Under the pieces are notes generated by a model. The model was not told where the DNA came from. It ran no database searches and was given only the letters and a program-made list of their open reading frames with translations. Of a stretch of 22,125 bases of DNA, positions 3,997 to 11,489 are shown one piece after another (within the stretch, counting starts at the first letter, position 1; the number at the start of each line of letters is the position of its first letter). The position numbers were made by a program, and so were the translations under genes. Source of the stretch: a virus; IMG/VR virus record IMGVR_UViG_3300044616_000808, positions 1-22,125 of that record; one strand, written 5' to 3'.

Positions 3997-6111
3997 ATGA
4001 ATGAAGAAAATCAGGAAATTATCGAGAAAGTTTTAGCCTACAAGCTGGAGGATCATCCAATCCTGCCTGCGCCTAATAAGCGGGAAAGGTTGGCTATGAT
4101 CCAGAACATTGGCCCGGAGAAGGTGCTTGATCTGTTCCTTATGCGGGAGAACAAGATTAAGGCTGAACAGAACGATCCGATGCGCTATGGCCACGAACTG
4201 GCGCACTGGCCCGACGCGGACAGCCTGCTCAACCGTTTTAACGAGACGGTCATCCTTGGCGGGAATAGATGCCTGGCTGGGGAGACGGAGATCACAGATG
4301 CCAAGACCGGCAAGAAGCTGCGCGTAGATGCCATCAACAAGCCGTTTCATGTTCTGGCCATAGATGAATCAACCGGGCAGGTTGTGGTGGCTGAGGCTGA
4401 GGTTCCTTTCAAGAAAGAAAATGCGGATCTCTTTGAGGTAAAGACAAACCTTGGCACATCGGTTGTTTGCTCAGGGGCACACCTTGTTTTGTGCAAAGAT
4501 AAAACGTGGATGCCTATTTCAAAGCTGTCTACCAGCTCTGAGCTCTTTCATCCATGTGAAGACCTTAAGATAGAGTCAGTGCAATTTATACGGAATGACG
4601 TTGTGTGGGATTTCACCGTCCCAGTATATCATAACTACATACATGCGGCGATAACCCATCACAATTCAGGAAAAACCGAGTACGCAGCCAAACGGATGGC
4701 TCAAGCGTTCATCGGCACTGACCTGTCCGGCACTACACCCGACTGGATCAAGGAACGCCAGGGTAAACGCAACATCCGCATCTGGTGTTTGCACACGACC
4801 CACATGACCAGCGTGTCAGCACAGCAGAACGTATTCTATAAGTACCTTCCACCAGAGATTCGCAACATTAAACGTACTAATCATACGCAAATTAGTTTTA
4901 GCCAAAAGAACGGCTTTAGCGACAATACGGCGGTGTACATGGGCAACCAGATCTGGTTCCTGAACTATGCCCAGGACATTAAGGTGGTCGAAGGTGGCGA
5001 GGTGGACTACGTCTGGTGCGACGAGCTTGTCCCGCAGAACTGGCTGGAGACCCTCCGCTACCGGCTTGTGACACGCTCAGGCAAGCTGATCGTCACCTTT
5101 ACGCCGGTGCAAGGGTACACCCAGGTCGTGAAGGAGTACATCAACAGTACCAAGGTCACCGTCAGCCGCCCCTCGCCGCTCTTGCCCAATAGCAACGTCC
5201 TTACCGTACCCAAGGGTGAGATGCCCTACATGGCCGAGAACCTGTACGGACGACACGCCTGCATCTGGTATCATACCGAGCTTAACCCGTACAACAACTG
5301 GGAACGGATGAAGCAGGAGCTTTCGGGGCGCTCCAGCCACGACATCAAGATCCGCGCTTATGGCTGGGCAGATCAGACGGCTGGCTCCGAGTTTCCCATG
5401 TTTGGTGACCACAACCTGTGGAAGGGGGAGCCGGAAGACTTGATCCCCGAAGGAAGCAACTACATGACCGTTGACCCTGCCGGGGCGCGGAACTGGTTCA
5501 TGCTCTGGGGTAGGGTGGATAAATACGGTATACTTTGGGTCTACCGTGAATGGCCCGACCAAAGCTACGGGGAATGGGCGCTCCCTAGTGACAAGGCCGA
5601 CGGTCGAGCTGGCCCGGCACAGAAGGCGGGTGCAGGTCGCGGGGTGAACGAGTATACGGACTTGATCTGGAGCCTGGAGACGGCTGGCGACCGGCGCGAG
5701 ATGATCGTTGACCGTTGGATTGACCCAAGGACGGCTGGCACGGAGACGATCACCCGTGATGGGGGTGTTACAGTGTTGGACTTGCTTAATCAGACAGATA
5801 ATCCACTTATATTTACTCCTGCCGCCGCCATGCCAATTGAAGAGCGGGTGATGTTAATCAATGATCTTTTGTCATGGGATAGAGAAAAACCAATGGAAAA
5901 AGGTGTAAACCATCCCAAGTTAATGGTGCATGAGCGTTGTCAGAACTTGATTTACAGTTTAAAGGAATGGACTGGACAAGATGGACAAAAAGGTGCTAGT
6001 AAAGATCCAATTGACGCCTTAGGATATATGGTGGTTATGCAGCCACAATACTTCGGCGGTGAACAATGGGAAAAGCAAATGAGGCAAATGGCTCAAAGCG
6101 GCTCTTATTGA
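3997..6111 (+). CDS. terL: Terminase large subunit with intein in Walker A
   Basis: This is the ATP-driven DNA-packaging motor and nuclease that docks on the portal. The 704-residue precursor contains a 132-residue intein (residues 92-223); the mature protein would be 572 residues. The extein join restores GGNR-SGKTEYAAK, a typical terminase Walker A. Walker B is DYVWCDE (337-343, with D342 and E343), and TFTP (367-370) fits the coupling motif. The C-terminal RNase H-like nuclease shows D493 in MTVDPAG, D576 in RWIDP and D670/D673 in KDPIDALGY. The ATG at 3997 lies after the structured region and lacks a Shine-Dalgarno sequence. The portal gene starts 13 bp after the stop. Base composition changes sharply near 5760: 42 of 60 bases are G or C at 5581-5640, against 24 of 60 at 5881-5940, while the protein remains terminase-like. 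This suggests a recombination junction. No small terminase is visible in the window. Confidence 0.95.
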   Translation: MNEENQEIIEKVLAYKLEDHPILPAPNKRERLAMIQNIGPEKVLDLFLMRENKIKAEQNDPMRYGHELAHWPDADSLLNRFNETVILGGNRCLAGETEITDAKTGKKLRVDAINKPFHVLAIDESTGQVVVAEAEVPFKKENADLFEVKTNLGTSVVCSGAHLVLCKDKTWMPISKLSTSSELFHPCEDLKIESVQFIRNDVVWDFTVPVYHNYIHAAITHHNSGKTEYAAKRMAQAFIGTDLSGTTPDWIKERQGKRNIRIWCLHTTHMTSVSAQQNVFYKYLPPEIRNIKRTNHTQISFSQKNGFSDNTAVYMGNQIWFLNYAQDIKVVEGGEVDYVWCDELVPQNWLETLRYRLVTRSGKLIVTFTPVQGYTQVVKEYINSTKVTVSRPSPLLPNSNVLTVPKGEMPYMAENLYGRHACIWYHTELNPYNNWERMKQELSGRSSHDIKIRAYGWADQTAGSEFPMFGDHNLWKGEPEDLIPEGSNYMTVDPAGARNWFMLWGRVDKYGILWVYREWPDQSYGEWALPSDKADGRAGPAQKAGAGRGVNEYTDLIWSLETAGDRREMIVDRWIDPRTAGTETITRDGGVTVLDLLNQTDNPLIFTPAAAMPIEERVMLINDLLSWDREKPMEKGVNHPKLMVHERCQNLIYSLKEWTGQDGQKGASKDPIDALGYMVVMQPQYFGGEQWEKQMRQMAQSGSY
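4270..4665 (+). other. Mini-intein (132 aa) inserted in TerL Walker A loop
   Basis: The insert starts with Cys92 in block A (CLAGETEITD) and ends with His222-Asn223, followed by Ser224 as the +1 nucleophile. Block B is around GTSVVCSGAHLVL (153-165) with H162; the usual Thr of the TxxH motif is Ser159. Block F is VVWDFTVPVYHNYI (202-215) with D205 and H212-N213. Block G is ITHHN. With only about 130 residues there is no room for a homing endonuclease, so this is a splicing-only mini-intein. Removal joins GGNR to SGKTE. Until splicing, the P-loop is split and the terminase should not bind ATP properly. Confidence 0.93.
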
Positions 6112-6124
6112 ACTTTATCTTTCT

Positions 6125-8245
6125 ATGTATTCAGCTTCTTCAGATCCTCTGGCTATTGCAACAAATGTCCCCGACGTTGGGGATCTGTTGAGCGAATACA
6201 ATCGTGCCATGATCAACTCGACGCAGGGTAACCTGACGATCAAGTTCGATGATGTGCGTTTTGCACGGTGGGCAGGCCAGAGTGACGACGGCAAGAAGCA
6301 TAGCAACCTTCGCAACGAGGGTGACCCGGCATGGCCGTTTGAGGGGGCGAGTGACGTTCGCAACCGTTTAATTGATTCTACCTGCAACGAGCTTTCGTCG
6401 CTACTGGTAACGGCATTTGAGCGTGCAACGATTCGCGCAAGCGAGGTTGAAATGCAGGATATGTCGATTAGCGGCATAGCCACAACGCTTTTGCATTGGG
6501 TTCGCGACAATAAGATGCCGCTGGAGCTGCGCAGGGAGGCTGAGCTTGGCGCACAGTACGCTTTTCAGTACGGCTGGACGGCTTTCTTTGTGGGCTGGAG
6601 ACAGAACATCAGCAAGCGCGAACAGCCTGTCACGATGAATGAAATTGTGGCCTTGGCGCAACAGTCGCAAAGCCCGACGCTCATGCAGTTGCCAGACTTG
6701 ATCATGCAACAGTCTGATGAGGCTGCTGCTATTCTGGAGGCTACAATGCCGGGGCTATCCGCTCGCGAGGCAAAGCGAATGGTTAAAGAACTTGCCACTA
6801 CTGGAGTATCCTCTAGAGATGAAGAGTATATTAGCAAAAACTTGCCTGAGATTATTGCTCTTAAGCCTTGGGATGAAGTTCTTGTTCCGCCTGAAACGGC
6901 AGACCTCCAGCGATCCCGTGTAATTTTCCGCCGGACATGGATGTCTGAAGTGGAGATTCGCGAGAAGATTACCACTGAAGGCTGGAACAAAGACTGGGTA
7001 GAGCTGGCTGTGCAGATGGCTGGCAAGAGCAGCACAATGTACAACACGAACATCCTGCCAAGCACGGAGCTTCTTGTATACAACGGCCTTAACTATCAAA
7101 ACATGATTGAGGTGGTGTACTGCTACACCAAGAGTCTGGACGGCAAGGCTCCGTGCATCTACTACACGGTTATCTGCCCGCAGGCTGCCGTAGATCATCC
7201 GAAAGAAAAAATTTCGTATGCTATCCATGAAAGGCTTGATTACGCGCACGGAGAGTATCCGTTTGTGGAGTTCCGTCGTGAGTGCATCCGCCGTGCCATT
7301 ACTGATACTCGCGGCGTTCCTGAGCTTGCACACACGGATCAAGATGAAATCAAAGCGCAGCACGATTCCATCCGGGATCATACTGCCTTCTCGACTCTTC
7401 CCCCCATCAAAGTCGTCAAACGCATTGGAGCCATTAATCGAGTTGGGCCCGGAGTGCAGTTACCTGTCGTAAGTCCAACGGACTACACGTTCATGGATCC
7501 TCCAGCTCGCGAGCCGAATGTTGCTTTTGAGCTGATTAAACAAGTCGAGGCAAGCCATGCCGCTTACTTTGGTACGGTTAATCCTAATGTTGATCCACGC
7601 AAAACACAGCTTGCTCAACAGATGCTGGTAAACACTTGGCTGCTTACTTGGCGGACGATCTTCCGGCAGATGTTTAGTTTGTGCTGCCAGTACATGTCCC
7701 CTGTTGAGATCCAGCGCATTACTGGAGGCCAACTGCCGCAAAACTTGTCTGACATCCACAACGAGTTTGATTTAACGGTCAAATTTGACGTGATGGATCT
7801 CGATAAAGAGTACATTGCGCAGAAGATTGATTTCCTTACCAAGGTTGCACAACTTGACACTGGCGGAGTCTTAAACAGAAACAAGCTCACTGAGATGATG
7901 ATTCAGGCCGTTGCTCCAGAAGTGGCAAAAGACTTGATTCTTAATCCGCAAGATGCCAGCAGGCAGATGTTTAAAGATGTGCAGTCAGACATTGGCATGA
8001 TGCTGCTCGGCAACGAGGCGCTATACCAAGAGAACGATCCGGCTGCACAGACCAAGCTGCAATACGCGCAGCAGGTGATGCAGGCCAACCCGAAAGCGCA
8101 GGCGGCTCTTCAGCAGGACGAGAACTTTAAAGCGTTGTTTGAGAACTACATTAAGAGCCTGCAAATGTCTGTTATGCAACAACAAAACGCGCAAATTGGC
8201 CGGATTGGAGTAACGCCAGTGGCACAGCAGGAGGCGCAACAGTAA
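6125..8245 (+). CDS. Portal protein, 706 aa
   Basis: The portal is the dodecameric ring at one capsid vertex through which terminase packs DNA and to which the tail binds. Support comes from the size, the position directly after terL, and the segment DPAWPFEGASDVRNRLIDST (about 67-86), which is typical of podovirus-like portals. The middle contains mixed alpha/beta sequence (AFQYGWTAFFVGWRQ, IALKPWDEVLVPPETADLQR), and the C-terminal 90 residues are Gln/Ala-rich and helical (VMQANPKAQAALQQDENFKA, VMQQQNAQIGRIGVTPVAQQ), matching a portal barrel or crown. No Shine-Dalgarno sequence precedes the ATG; the leader is TTTATCTTTCT. A short AT-rich patch around 6770-6900 contrasts with its flanks. The next gene starts one base after the stop. 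Confidence 0.88.
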   Translation: MYSASSDPLAIATNVPDVGDLLSEYNRAMINSTQGNLTIKFDDVRFARWAGQSDDGKKHSNLRNEGDPAWPFEGASDVRNRLIDSTCNELSSLLVTAFERATIRASEVEMQDMSISGIATTLLHWVRDNKMPLELRREAELGAQYAFQYGWTAFFVGWRQNISKREQPVTMNEIVALAQQSQSPTLMQLPDLIMQQSDEAAAILEATMPGLSAREAKRMVKELATTGVSSRDEEYISKNLPEIIALKPWDEVLVPPETADLQRSRVIFRRTWMSEVEIREKITTEGWNKDWVELAVQMAGKSSTMYNTNILPSTELLVYNGLNYQNMIEVVYCYTKSLDGKAPCIYYTVICPQAAVDHPKEKISYAIHERLDYAHGEYPFVEFRRECIRRAITDTRGVPELAHTDQDEIKAQHDSIRDHTAFSTLPPIKVVKRIGAINRVGPGVQLPVVSPTDYTFMDPPAREPNVAFELIKQVEASHAAYFGTVNPNVDPRKTQLAQQMLVNTWLLTWRTIFRQMFSLCCQYMSPVEIQRITGGQLPQNLSDIHNEFDLTVKFDVMDLDKEYIAQKIDFLTKVAQLDTGGVLNRNKLTEMMIQAVAPEVAKDLILNPQDASRQMFKDVQSDIGMMLLGNEALYQENDPAAQTKLQYAQQVMQANPKAQAALQQDENFKALFENYIKSLQMSVMQQQNAQIGRIGVTPVAQQEAQQ

Positions 8246-8246
8246 T

Positions 8247-8498
8247 ATGACGGAAGATCAAAAGAACGCTTTTGGATTTTCAGGGAAAAACATTATTTGG
8301 TCAGAAACATGCAAGGTTCTTGAGCAATTACAAGAACAGCACTGGATGCTTGCTATAAGTAAAGACTGCAAAGGAGAAGATAGAATACATGCGGCTGGGC
8401 AGGCTGACGGAATTAATCTGGCTTTAAGCACGCTTATTGAATTAAGAAAACAAGCTAGACAATTAAATGGCTTGACTCCTGAAAAAGATTTGGCATAA
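8247..8498 (+). CDS. Small hypothetical protein between portal and scaffold, 83 aa
   Basis: The protein starts MTEDQKNAFGFSGKNIIWSE and looks alpha-helical (VLEQLQEQHWMLAISKDC, ADGINLALSTLIELRKQARQ). It has no membrane segment. Only one base separates it from the portal stop, so translation is probably coupled. A small helical protein at this place is common in phages with a portal-scaffold-capsid order, but its role is not known to me. Its base composition is more AT-rich than the portal gene, which hints at separate ancestry. No family assigned. Confidence 0.75.
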   Translation: MTEDQKNAFGFSGKNIIWSETCKVLEQLQEQHWMLAISKDCKGEDRIHAAGQADGINLALSTLIELRKQARQLNGLTPEKDLA

Positions 8499-8561
8499 CG
8501 CCACTAACGGGCCTTCCAGCGTTACTGGATTGAATTAAAAAGGGCTTGCTACCAATATAGC

Positions 8562-9557
8562 ATGAATAACACAAATACACAGCCTGACGCCGGGAGTCAG
8601 GAGGCAGATAGTACACCCGTTGCAAACAACCTCGGAAACATTAGTGGAAACAGTTTAACTGATTTCATTAAATCTAATTTCCTAAACGAGGAGGAGGCGG
8701 CTCCAGCCAAAGAGGAGCAGCAGGCCGAACCTGAAGTAGAGACCGAAGAGCCAATTGTGGACTCAGAGGTTGAAGCTGAAGAAGAGGCCGACCAGCCCAC
8801 CGATGAAGAAGGTGAGCCTGAAAGTCCATTAAGCCGAGGCGTGCAGAAGCGCATCAACAAACTAGTTGCTGCGAAAAAGGCCGCTCAGGCTAAATTGCAA
8901 GAACAGGAACAGCGATTGATTTCAATGCAGCAAGAGTTGGAAGCAGCAAAAGCTTCTGCGCCTGCTGTAAAGCAAGATATCAACAACTCGTTTGAAAATA
9001 TTAATTCAGCTCAAGAGCTGGAAAAACATTTTAAACAAGCTGTAGATGTAATTGTTTGGTGTGAACAAAATCCAGATGGCGGAGAAATACCAATGCCAAA
9101 TGGAGAAATGCTAGAGGTAACCTCAAAGCAAGTTCAGGCCATGAAGTCAGCCGCAATCAAGCATAAAGATCTTGAGATTCCAATTAGATACCAATATTTG
9201 CAACAACAGCAAATGGCGGAACCTTTAATCTTGCAGGATTTTCCTTGGTATAAAAAGCCCGAATCTCAGGAGTATCAAGCGGCAATGGCAATTGCGCGAG
9301 ATTTTCCAGAGATTAAACGCAGGCCAGATTGGAAGCATTTAGCTGGAATAGTTGTGGAGGGGTTGAAGGCTTATACAGATAAAAAGTCTAAACCAGCATC
9401 AACGGCTCCGATTAAACGCGCCCCATCACAGCCCGCGCCAAAGGCTGCTCCAAGCGCAAGCAAGGATGACACTAAGACGGCTCAAAAATCCTTTCTTAAG
9501 GATCCTTCAAGCAGAGATGGACTGAGTGACCTAGTAAAAGCAATGGGGTTTGTGTAA
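8562..9557 (+). CDS. Capsid scaffolding protein, 331 aa
   Basis: Scaffolding proteins guide capsid assembly and then leave or are cleaved. The case here is position, just before the major capsid gene, and composition: an acidic disordered N-terminal half (residues about 42-88, with runs of Glu such as VETEEPIVDSEVEAEEEADQ), a strong predicted coiled coil (about 94-132, QKRINKLVAAKKAAQAKLQE, QRLISMQQELEAAK) and a Lys/Pro/Ala-rich basic C-terminal region (about 283-320) ending in a helix (SDLVKAMGFV) that would suit capsid binding. No protease domain is visible. A 63-bp gap with an imperfect inverted repeat (CCACTAAC 8501-8508, GTTACTGG 8521-8528) precedes the gene; no Shine-Dalgarno sequence. 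The second half is AT-rich relative to the capsid gene. Confidence 0.82.
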   Translation: MNNTNTQPDAGSQEADSTPVANNLGNISGNSLTDFIKSNFLNEEEAAPAKEEQQAEPEVETEEPIVDSEVEAEEEADQPTDEEGEPESPLSRGVQKRINKLVAAKKAAQAKLQEQEQRLISMQQELEAAKASAPAVKQDINNSFENINSAQELEKHFKQAVDVIVWCEQNPDGGEIPMPNGEMLEVTSKQVQAMKSAAIKHKDLEIPIRYQYLQQQQMAEPLILQDFPWYKKPESQEYQAAMAIARDFPEIKRRPDWKHLAGIVVEGLKAYTDKKSKPASTAPIKRAPSQPAPKAAPSASKDDTKTAQKSFLKDPSSRDGLSDLVKAMGFV

Positions 9558-9601
9558 GCCCCTATTCAATTCAGTAACCTAACTTAACTTGATTTAGTAT
9601 T

Positions 9602-10654
9602 ATGGCACTTCTAACTGAACCTAATCTTAGCGGTCGCGGTAAACGCGAAGACTTGATGGACATGATTGCGCTTGTCGATGCAAAAGACACGCCATTCACG
9701 TCTATGGCCCGTAAGGGCAGCAAGCCCGGAAACATGTTTTTCCGTTGGCAGGCAGACAGCAATCCTGCGCCAAAAGTTGGCGGCACGATTGACGGCACGG
9801 ACGTTAGCACTTACACCAACTGGGATGTAGGCTATCGCGCCGAGCTGGCTAATTACGCTCAGGTGTTCCGCATGGACGCCGTTCGCGTGTCCAAGCTTTC
9901 CACTGACATTGCTCAAGTGGCAGGCGTGCGCGATGAGTTGGCGTACAACGTGTCCAAGTCGATCCTTCAGTGCAAGCGTTCGATTGAAACGACACTTTGC
10001 TCCAACCAAACCGCGCAACAGGACAACGGCTCTGTTCCTTACCTTACGGCTGGGATCCAGACATGGATCAGCACCGCTGGCACAGGAACTCCAACCCCCG
10101 GAGACATCCCTTCACAGTTCCGCACTCCTTCCGATTCGATCCTTACTGGTGCATCTAGTGGATTGACGGACCTTGACGTGCAAGGCTTGCTGAAGAGCAT
10201 CTACAACCAGACTGGTCAGTATCGCTCGTTTGACGCAATTGTTGGCACCGACCTCAAGCGTGCATTTACAAGCCTGCTTGGAACCTCGCAGTTGACTACA
10301 ACCTCCACTGCTGGAGTTTTGGCTGCTGGCGCAACCAAAGTGCAGACCTTCCAGCGTGACGCTGCTGCTGAAACCTACATCCAGTCCGTGGACGTGTTCC
10401 AAGGCGACTTCGGTACGGTCAAGCTGCACCCCACGGTGTTCCTTGGAACAATCAGTGGCGGCGCATGGACGGTGACCCCATACAAGGGGCTTGTCCTGAA
10501 CATGGACTTGATCGAAGTCCGCTACGGCGGAAACGTAGCCGCTGTGCAATCGCTGCCTGACTTCGGTGGCGGTCCTGCTCGGGTTGTAGAAGCCGTCTGC
10601 GGTCTTGTTGTCGGGAACCCGCTGGGTCTCGGCAAGTTTGACTTCTCAAGCTAG
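9602..10654 (+). CDS. Major capsid protein, SU10/DUF5309-like, 350 aa
   Basis: The N-terminal part KREDLMDMIALVDAKDTPFT (15-34), followed by SMARKGSKPGNMFFRWQADS (35-54) and APKVGGTIDG, matches the pattern of the SU10 major head protein family (DUF5309), which has the HK97 fold. The rest continues with RVSKLSTDIAQVAGVRDELA and, later, YRSFDAIVGTDLKRAFTSLL and KLHPTVFLGTISGGAWTVTP, as expected for such capsid proteins. Length is typical. It follows the scaffold gene after 44 bp. Codons are GC-rich and regular, as for a strongly expressed gene, yet the ATG is preceded by GATTTAGTATT with no Shine-Dalgarno sequence. The tandem RNA-like array begins 11 bp after the stop, so it is probably part of the capsid transcript. 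Confidence 0.88.
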   Translation: MALLTEPNLSGRGKREDLMDMIALVDAKDTPFTSMARKGSKPGNMFFRWQADSNPAPKVGGTIDGTDVSTYTNWDVGYRAELANYAQVFRMDAVRVSKLSTDIAQVAGVRDELAYNVSKSILQCKRSIETTLCSNQTAQQDNGSVPYLTAGIQTWISTAGTGTPTPGDIPSQFRTPSDSILTGASSGLTDLDVQGLLKSIYNQTGQYRSFDAIVGTDLKRAFTSLLGTSQLTTTSTAGVLAAGATKVQTFQRDAAAETYIQSVDVFQGDFGTVKLHPTVFLGTISGGAWTVTPYKGLVLNMDLIEVRYGGNVAAVQSLPDFGGGPARVVEAVCGLVVGNPLGLGKFDFSS

Positions 10655-10664
10655 TCCCCCTACC

Positions 10665-10738
10665 AGCGACACCTGCCGACCTTGGGCCACCATACCCGTA
10701 GGCGCAAACGAGTGGTGTGACACTCTGGAGAGACAGAG
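10665..10738 (+). repeat. RNA array unit 1
   Basis: Block 1 is at 10665-10675, block 2 at 10711-10721. The arm can fold as CCTTGGG with CCCGTAGG (one bulged T, one G-U pair). The last hairpin is CTCTG (10723-10727), loop GAGAGA, CAGAG (10734-10738). Confidence 0.8.
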
Positions 10739-10750
10739 ACAATAGCGTCG

Positions 10751-10839
10751 AGCGACACCTGTGGTTCCAAATGGAGCCAAACGCTTCCAGTGCTATGCAA
10801 CTGGTTGACAAGTGGTGTGACTAATCGGAGAGACGATTA
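10751..10839 (+). repeat. RNA array unit 2
   Basis: Block 1 is at 10751-10761, block 2 at 10811-10821. The arm holds two hairpins: TGGTTCC (10762-10768) with GGAGCCA (10773-10779), and CCAGT (10787-10791) with ACTGG (10800-10804). The last hairpin is TAATCG (10822-10827), loop GAGAGA, CGATTA (10834-10839). A 12-bp palindrome (10843-10854) links it to unit 3. Confidence 0.85.
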
Positions 10840-10854
10840 CTCCTCCAATTGGAG

Positions 10855-10938
10855 AGCGACACCTGCTGGTGGCTCCATGCCGCCGGACTTGATTGGCGAA
10901 AGCTGGTTGAGTCAGTGGTGTGACTAATGGAGAGACAT
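10855..10938 (+). repeat. RNA array unit 3
   Basis: Block 1 is at 10855-10865, block 2 at 10914-10924. The arm holds CTGGTGGC (10866-10873) with GCCGCCGG (10879-10886) and an 11-bp hairpin (10887-10912) capped by a GAAA tetraloop and containing several G-U pairs. The last hairpin is short: ATG (10927-10929), loop GAGAGA, CAT (10936-10938). Confidence 0.85.
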
Positions 10939-10946
10939 CTATAGAG

Positions 10947-10995
10947 AGCGACACCTGCCAGCAATGCAAAGTGGTGTGACACTGGGAGAGACTAG
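10947..10995 (+). repeat. RNA array unit 4 (minimal)
   Basis: Block 1 is at 10947-10957, block 2 at 10970-10980, separated by only 12 bases, in which at most a very short stem fits. The last hairpin is CTGG (10982-10985), loop GAGAGA, CTAG (10992-10995), with one G-U pair. It shows that the long arm is dispensable to the motif. Confidence 0.8.
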
Positions 10996-11004
10996 AATTT
11001 TTTT

Positions 11005-11484
11005 ATGGGCGCACAAAAAATTAATTCCAATCCAAACGCGAACGCGGGGCAATATCAATTTACTCCACAAATTAAAAACATTGATCCGAATCAGGTTCCT
11101 GCTGGAGGAATAAGCTTGCAGCCATTTCCTTCTGAACAAGGAGAAGTAAGGGGGATTAAAGGAGCCACCACCGCCGCGCTTCAAAATGTTTATGCGTTGC
11201 AAAAAGCCGCTGCGGAAAATTATAACAAGCAATTGATTCAACAACAGCAACAAGTTATTGATGCTGAAAATAAAAAGATTGCAGAACAAAACCAAAGGCT
11301 TATTAATAACCCCAAAAATATTGTTAAAGGTGCAAAATACAGCGCTAGCCCTAACGCTACTAAAGGGCCGCCAGTACAAAATTACGCAAAAGGCGCAAAA
11401 TACCTTAACCGGGCAGGGCAACAACCCGCACAGAAGAGCCCTCTTGAATCTAGTTTGTTTACGGCCCCAATAAATAGGATGTAA
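11005..11484 (+). CDS. Hypothetical virion-region protein, 159 aa
   Basis: The N-terminal third is Asn/Pro/Gln-rich (MGAQKINSNPNANAGQYQFT). Residues about 57-100 form a Gln-rich predicted coiled coil (ALQNVYALQKAAAENYNKQL, QQQQQVIDAENKKIAEQNQR). The C-terminal part has two related segments, NIVKGAKYSASPN and NYAKGAKYLNRAG. No family is recognised. It could be a minor capsid, internal or decoration protein by position, but that is inference. The ATG follows a T7 tract and the RNA array, with no Shine-Dalgarno sequence, so its expression may depend on the array. The gene is AT-rich compared with the capsid gene. Confidence 0.7.
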   Translation: MGAQKINSNPNANAGQYQFTPQIKNIDPNQVPAGGISLQPFPSEQGEVRGIKGATTAALQNVYALQKAAAENYNKQLIQQQQQVIDAENKKIAEQNQRLINNPKNIVKGAKYSASPNATKGPPVQNYAKGAKYLNRAGQQPAQKSPLESSLFTAPINRM

Positions 11485-11489
11485 TTGTC

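Larger units (their letters stand above)
10665..10995 (+). ncRNA. Array of four tandem structured RNA motifs after the capsid gene
   Basis: Three sequence blocks recur in order in every unit: AGCGACACCTG, then AGTGGTGTGAC, then GGAGAGAC. All 30 bases are identical in the four copies. ACACC of block 1 can pair with GGTGT of block 2, enclosing a variable arm. Block 3 forms the closing G, GAGAGA loop and closing C of a hairpin whose stem differs between units but remains paired. Unit lengths are about 74, 89, 84 and 49 bases, measured to the end of the last stem. Conserved bases plus changing, still paired, stems point to selected RNA structure rather than simple repeat expansion. No known riboswitch, ribozyme or antiterminator family is recognised. 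A T7 tract at 10998-11004 follows the last unit and touches the next ATG. Confidence 0.85.

Noticed and set aside
4270-4665. Homing endonuclease within the intein
   Set aside because: The whole insert is 132 residues and contains only splicing blocks; no LAGLIDADG or HNH motif is present.
10665-10995. CRISPR array
   Set aside because: The repeats are split into three conserved blocks with internal variable arms and unequal unit lengths; there are no repeat-spacer units of constant size and no cas genes.
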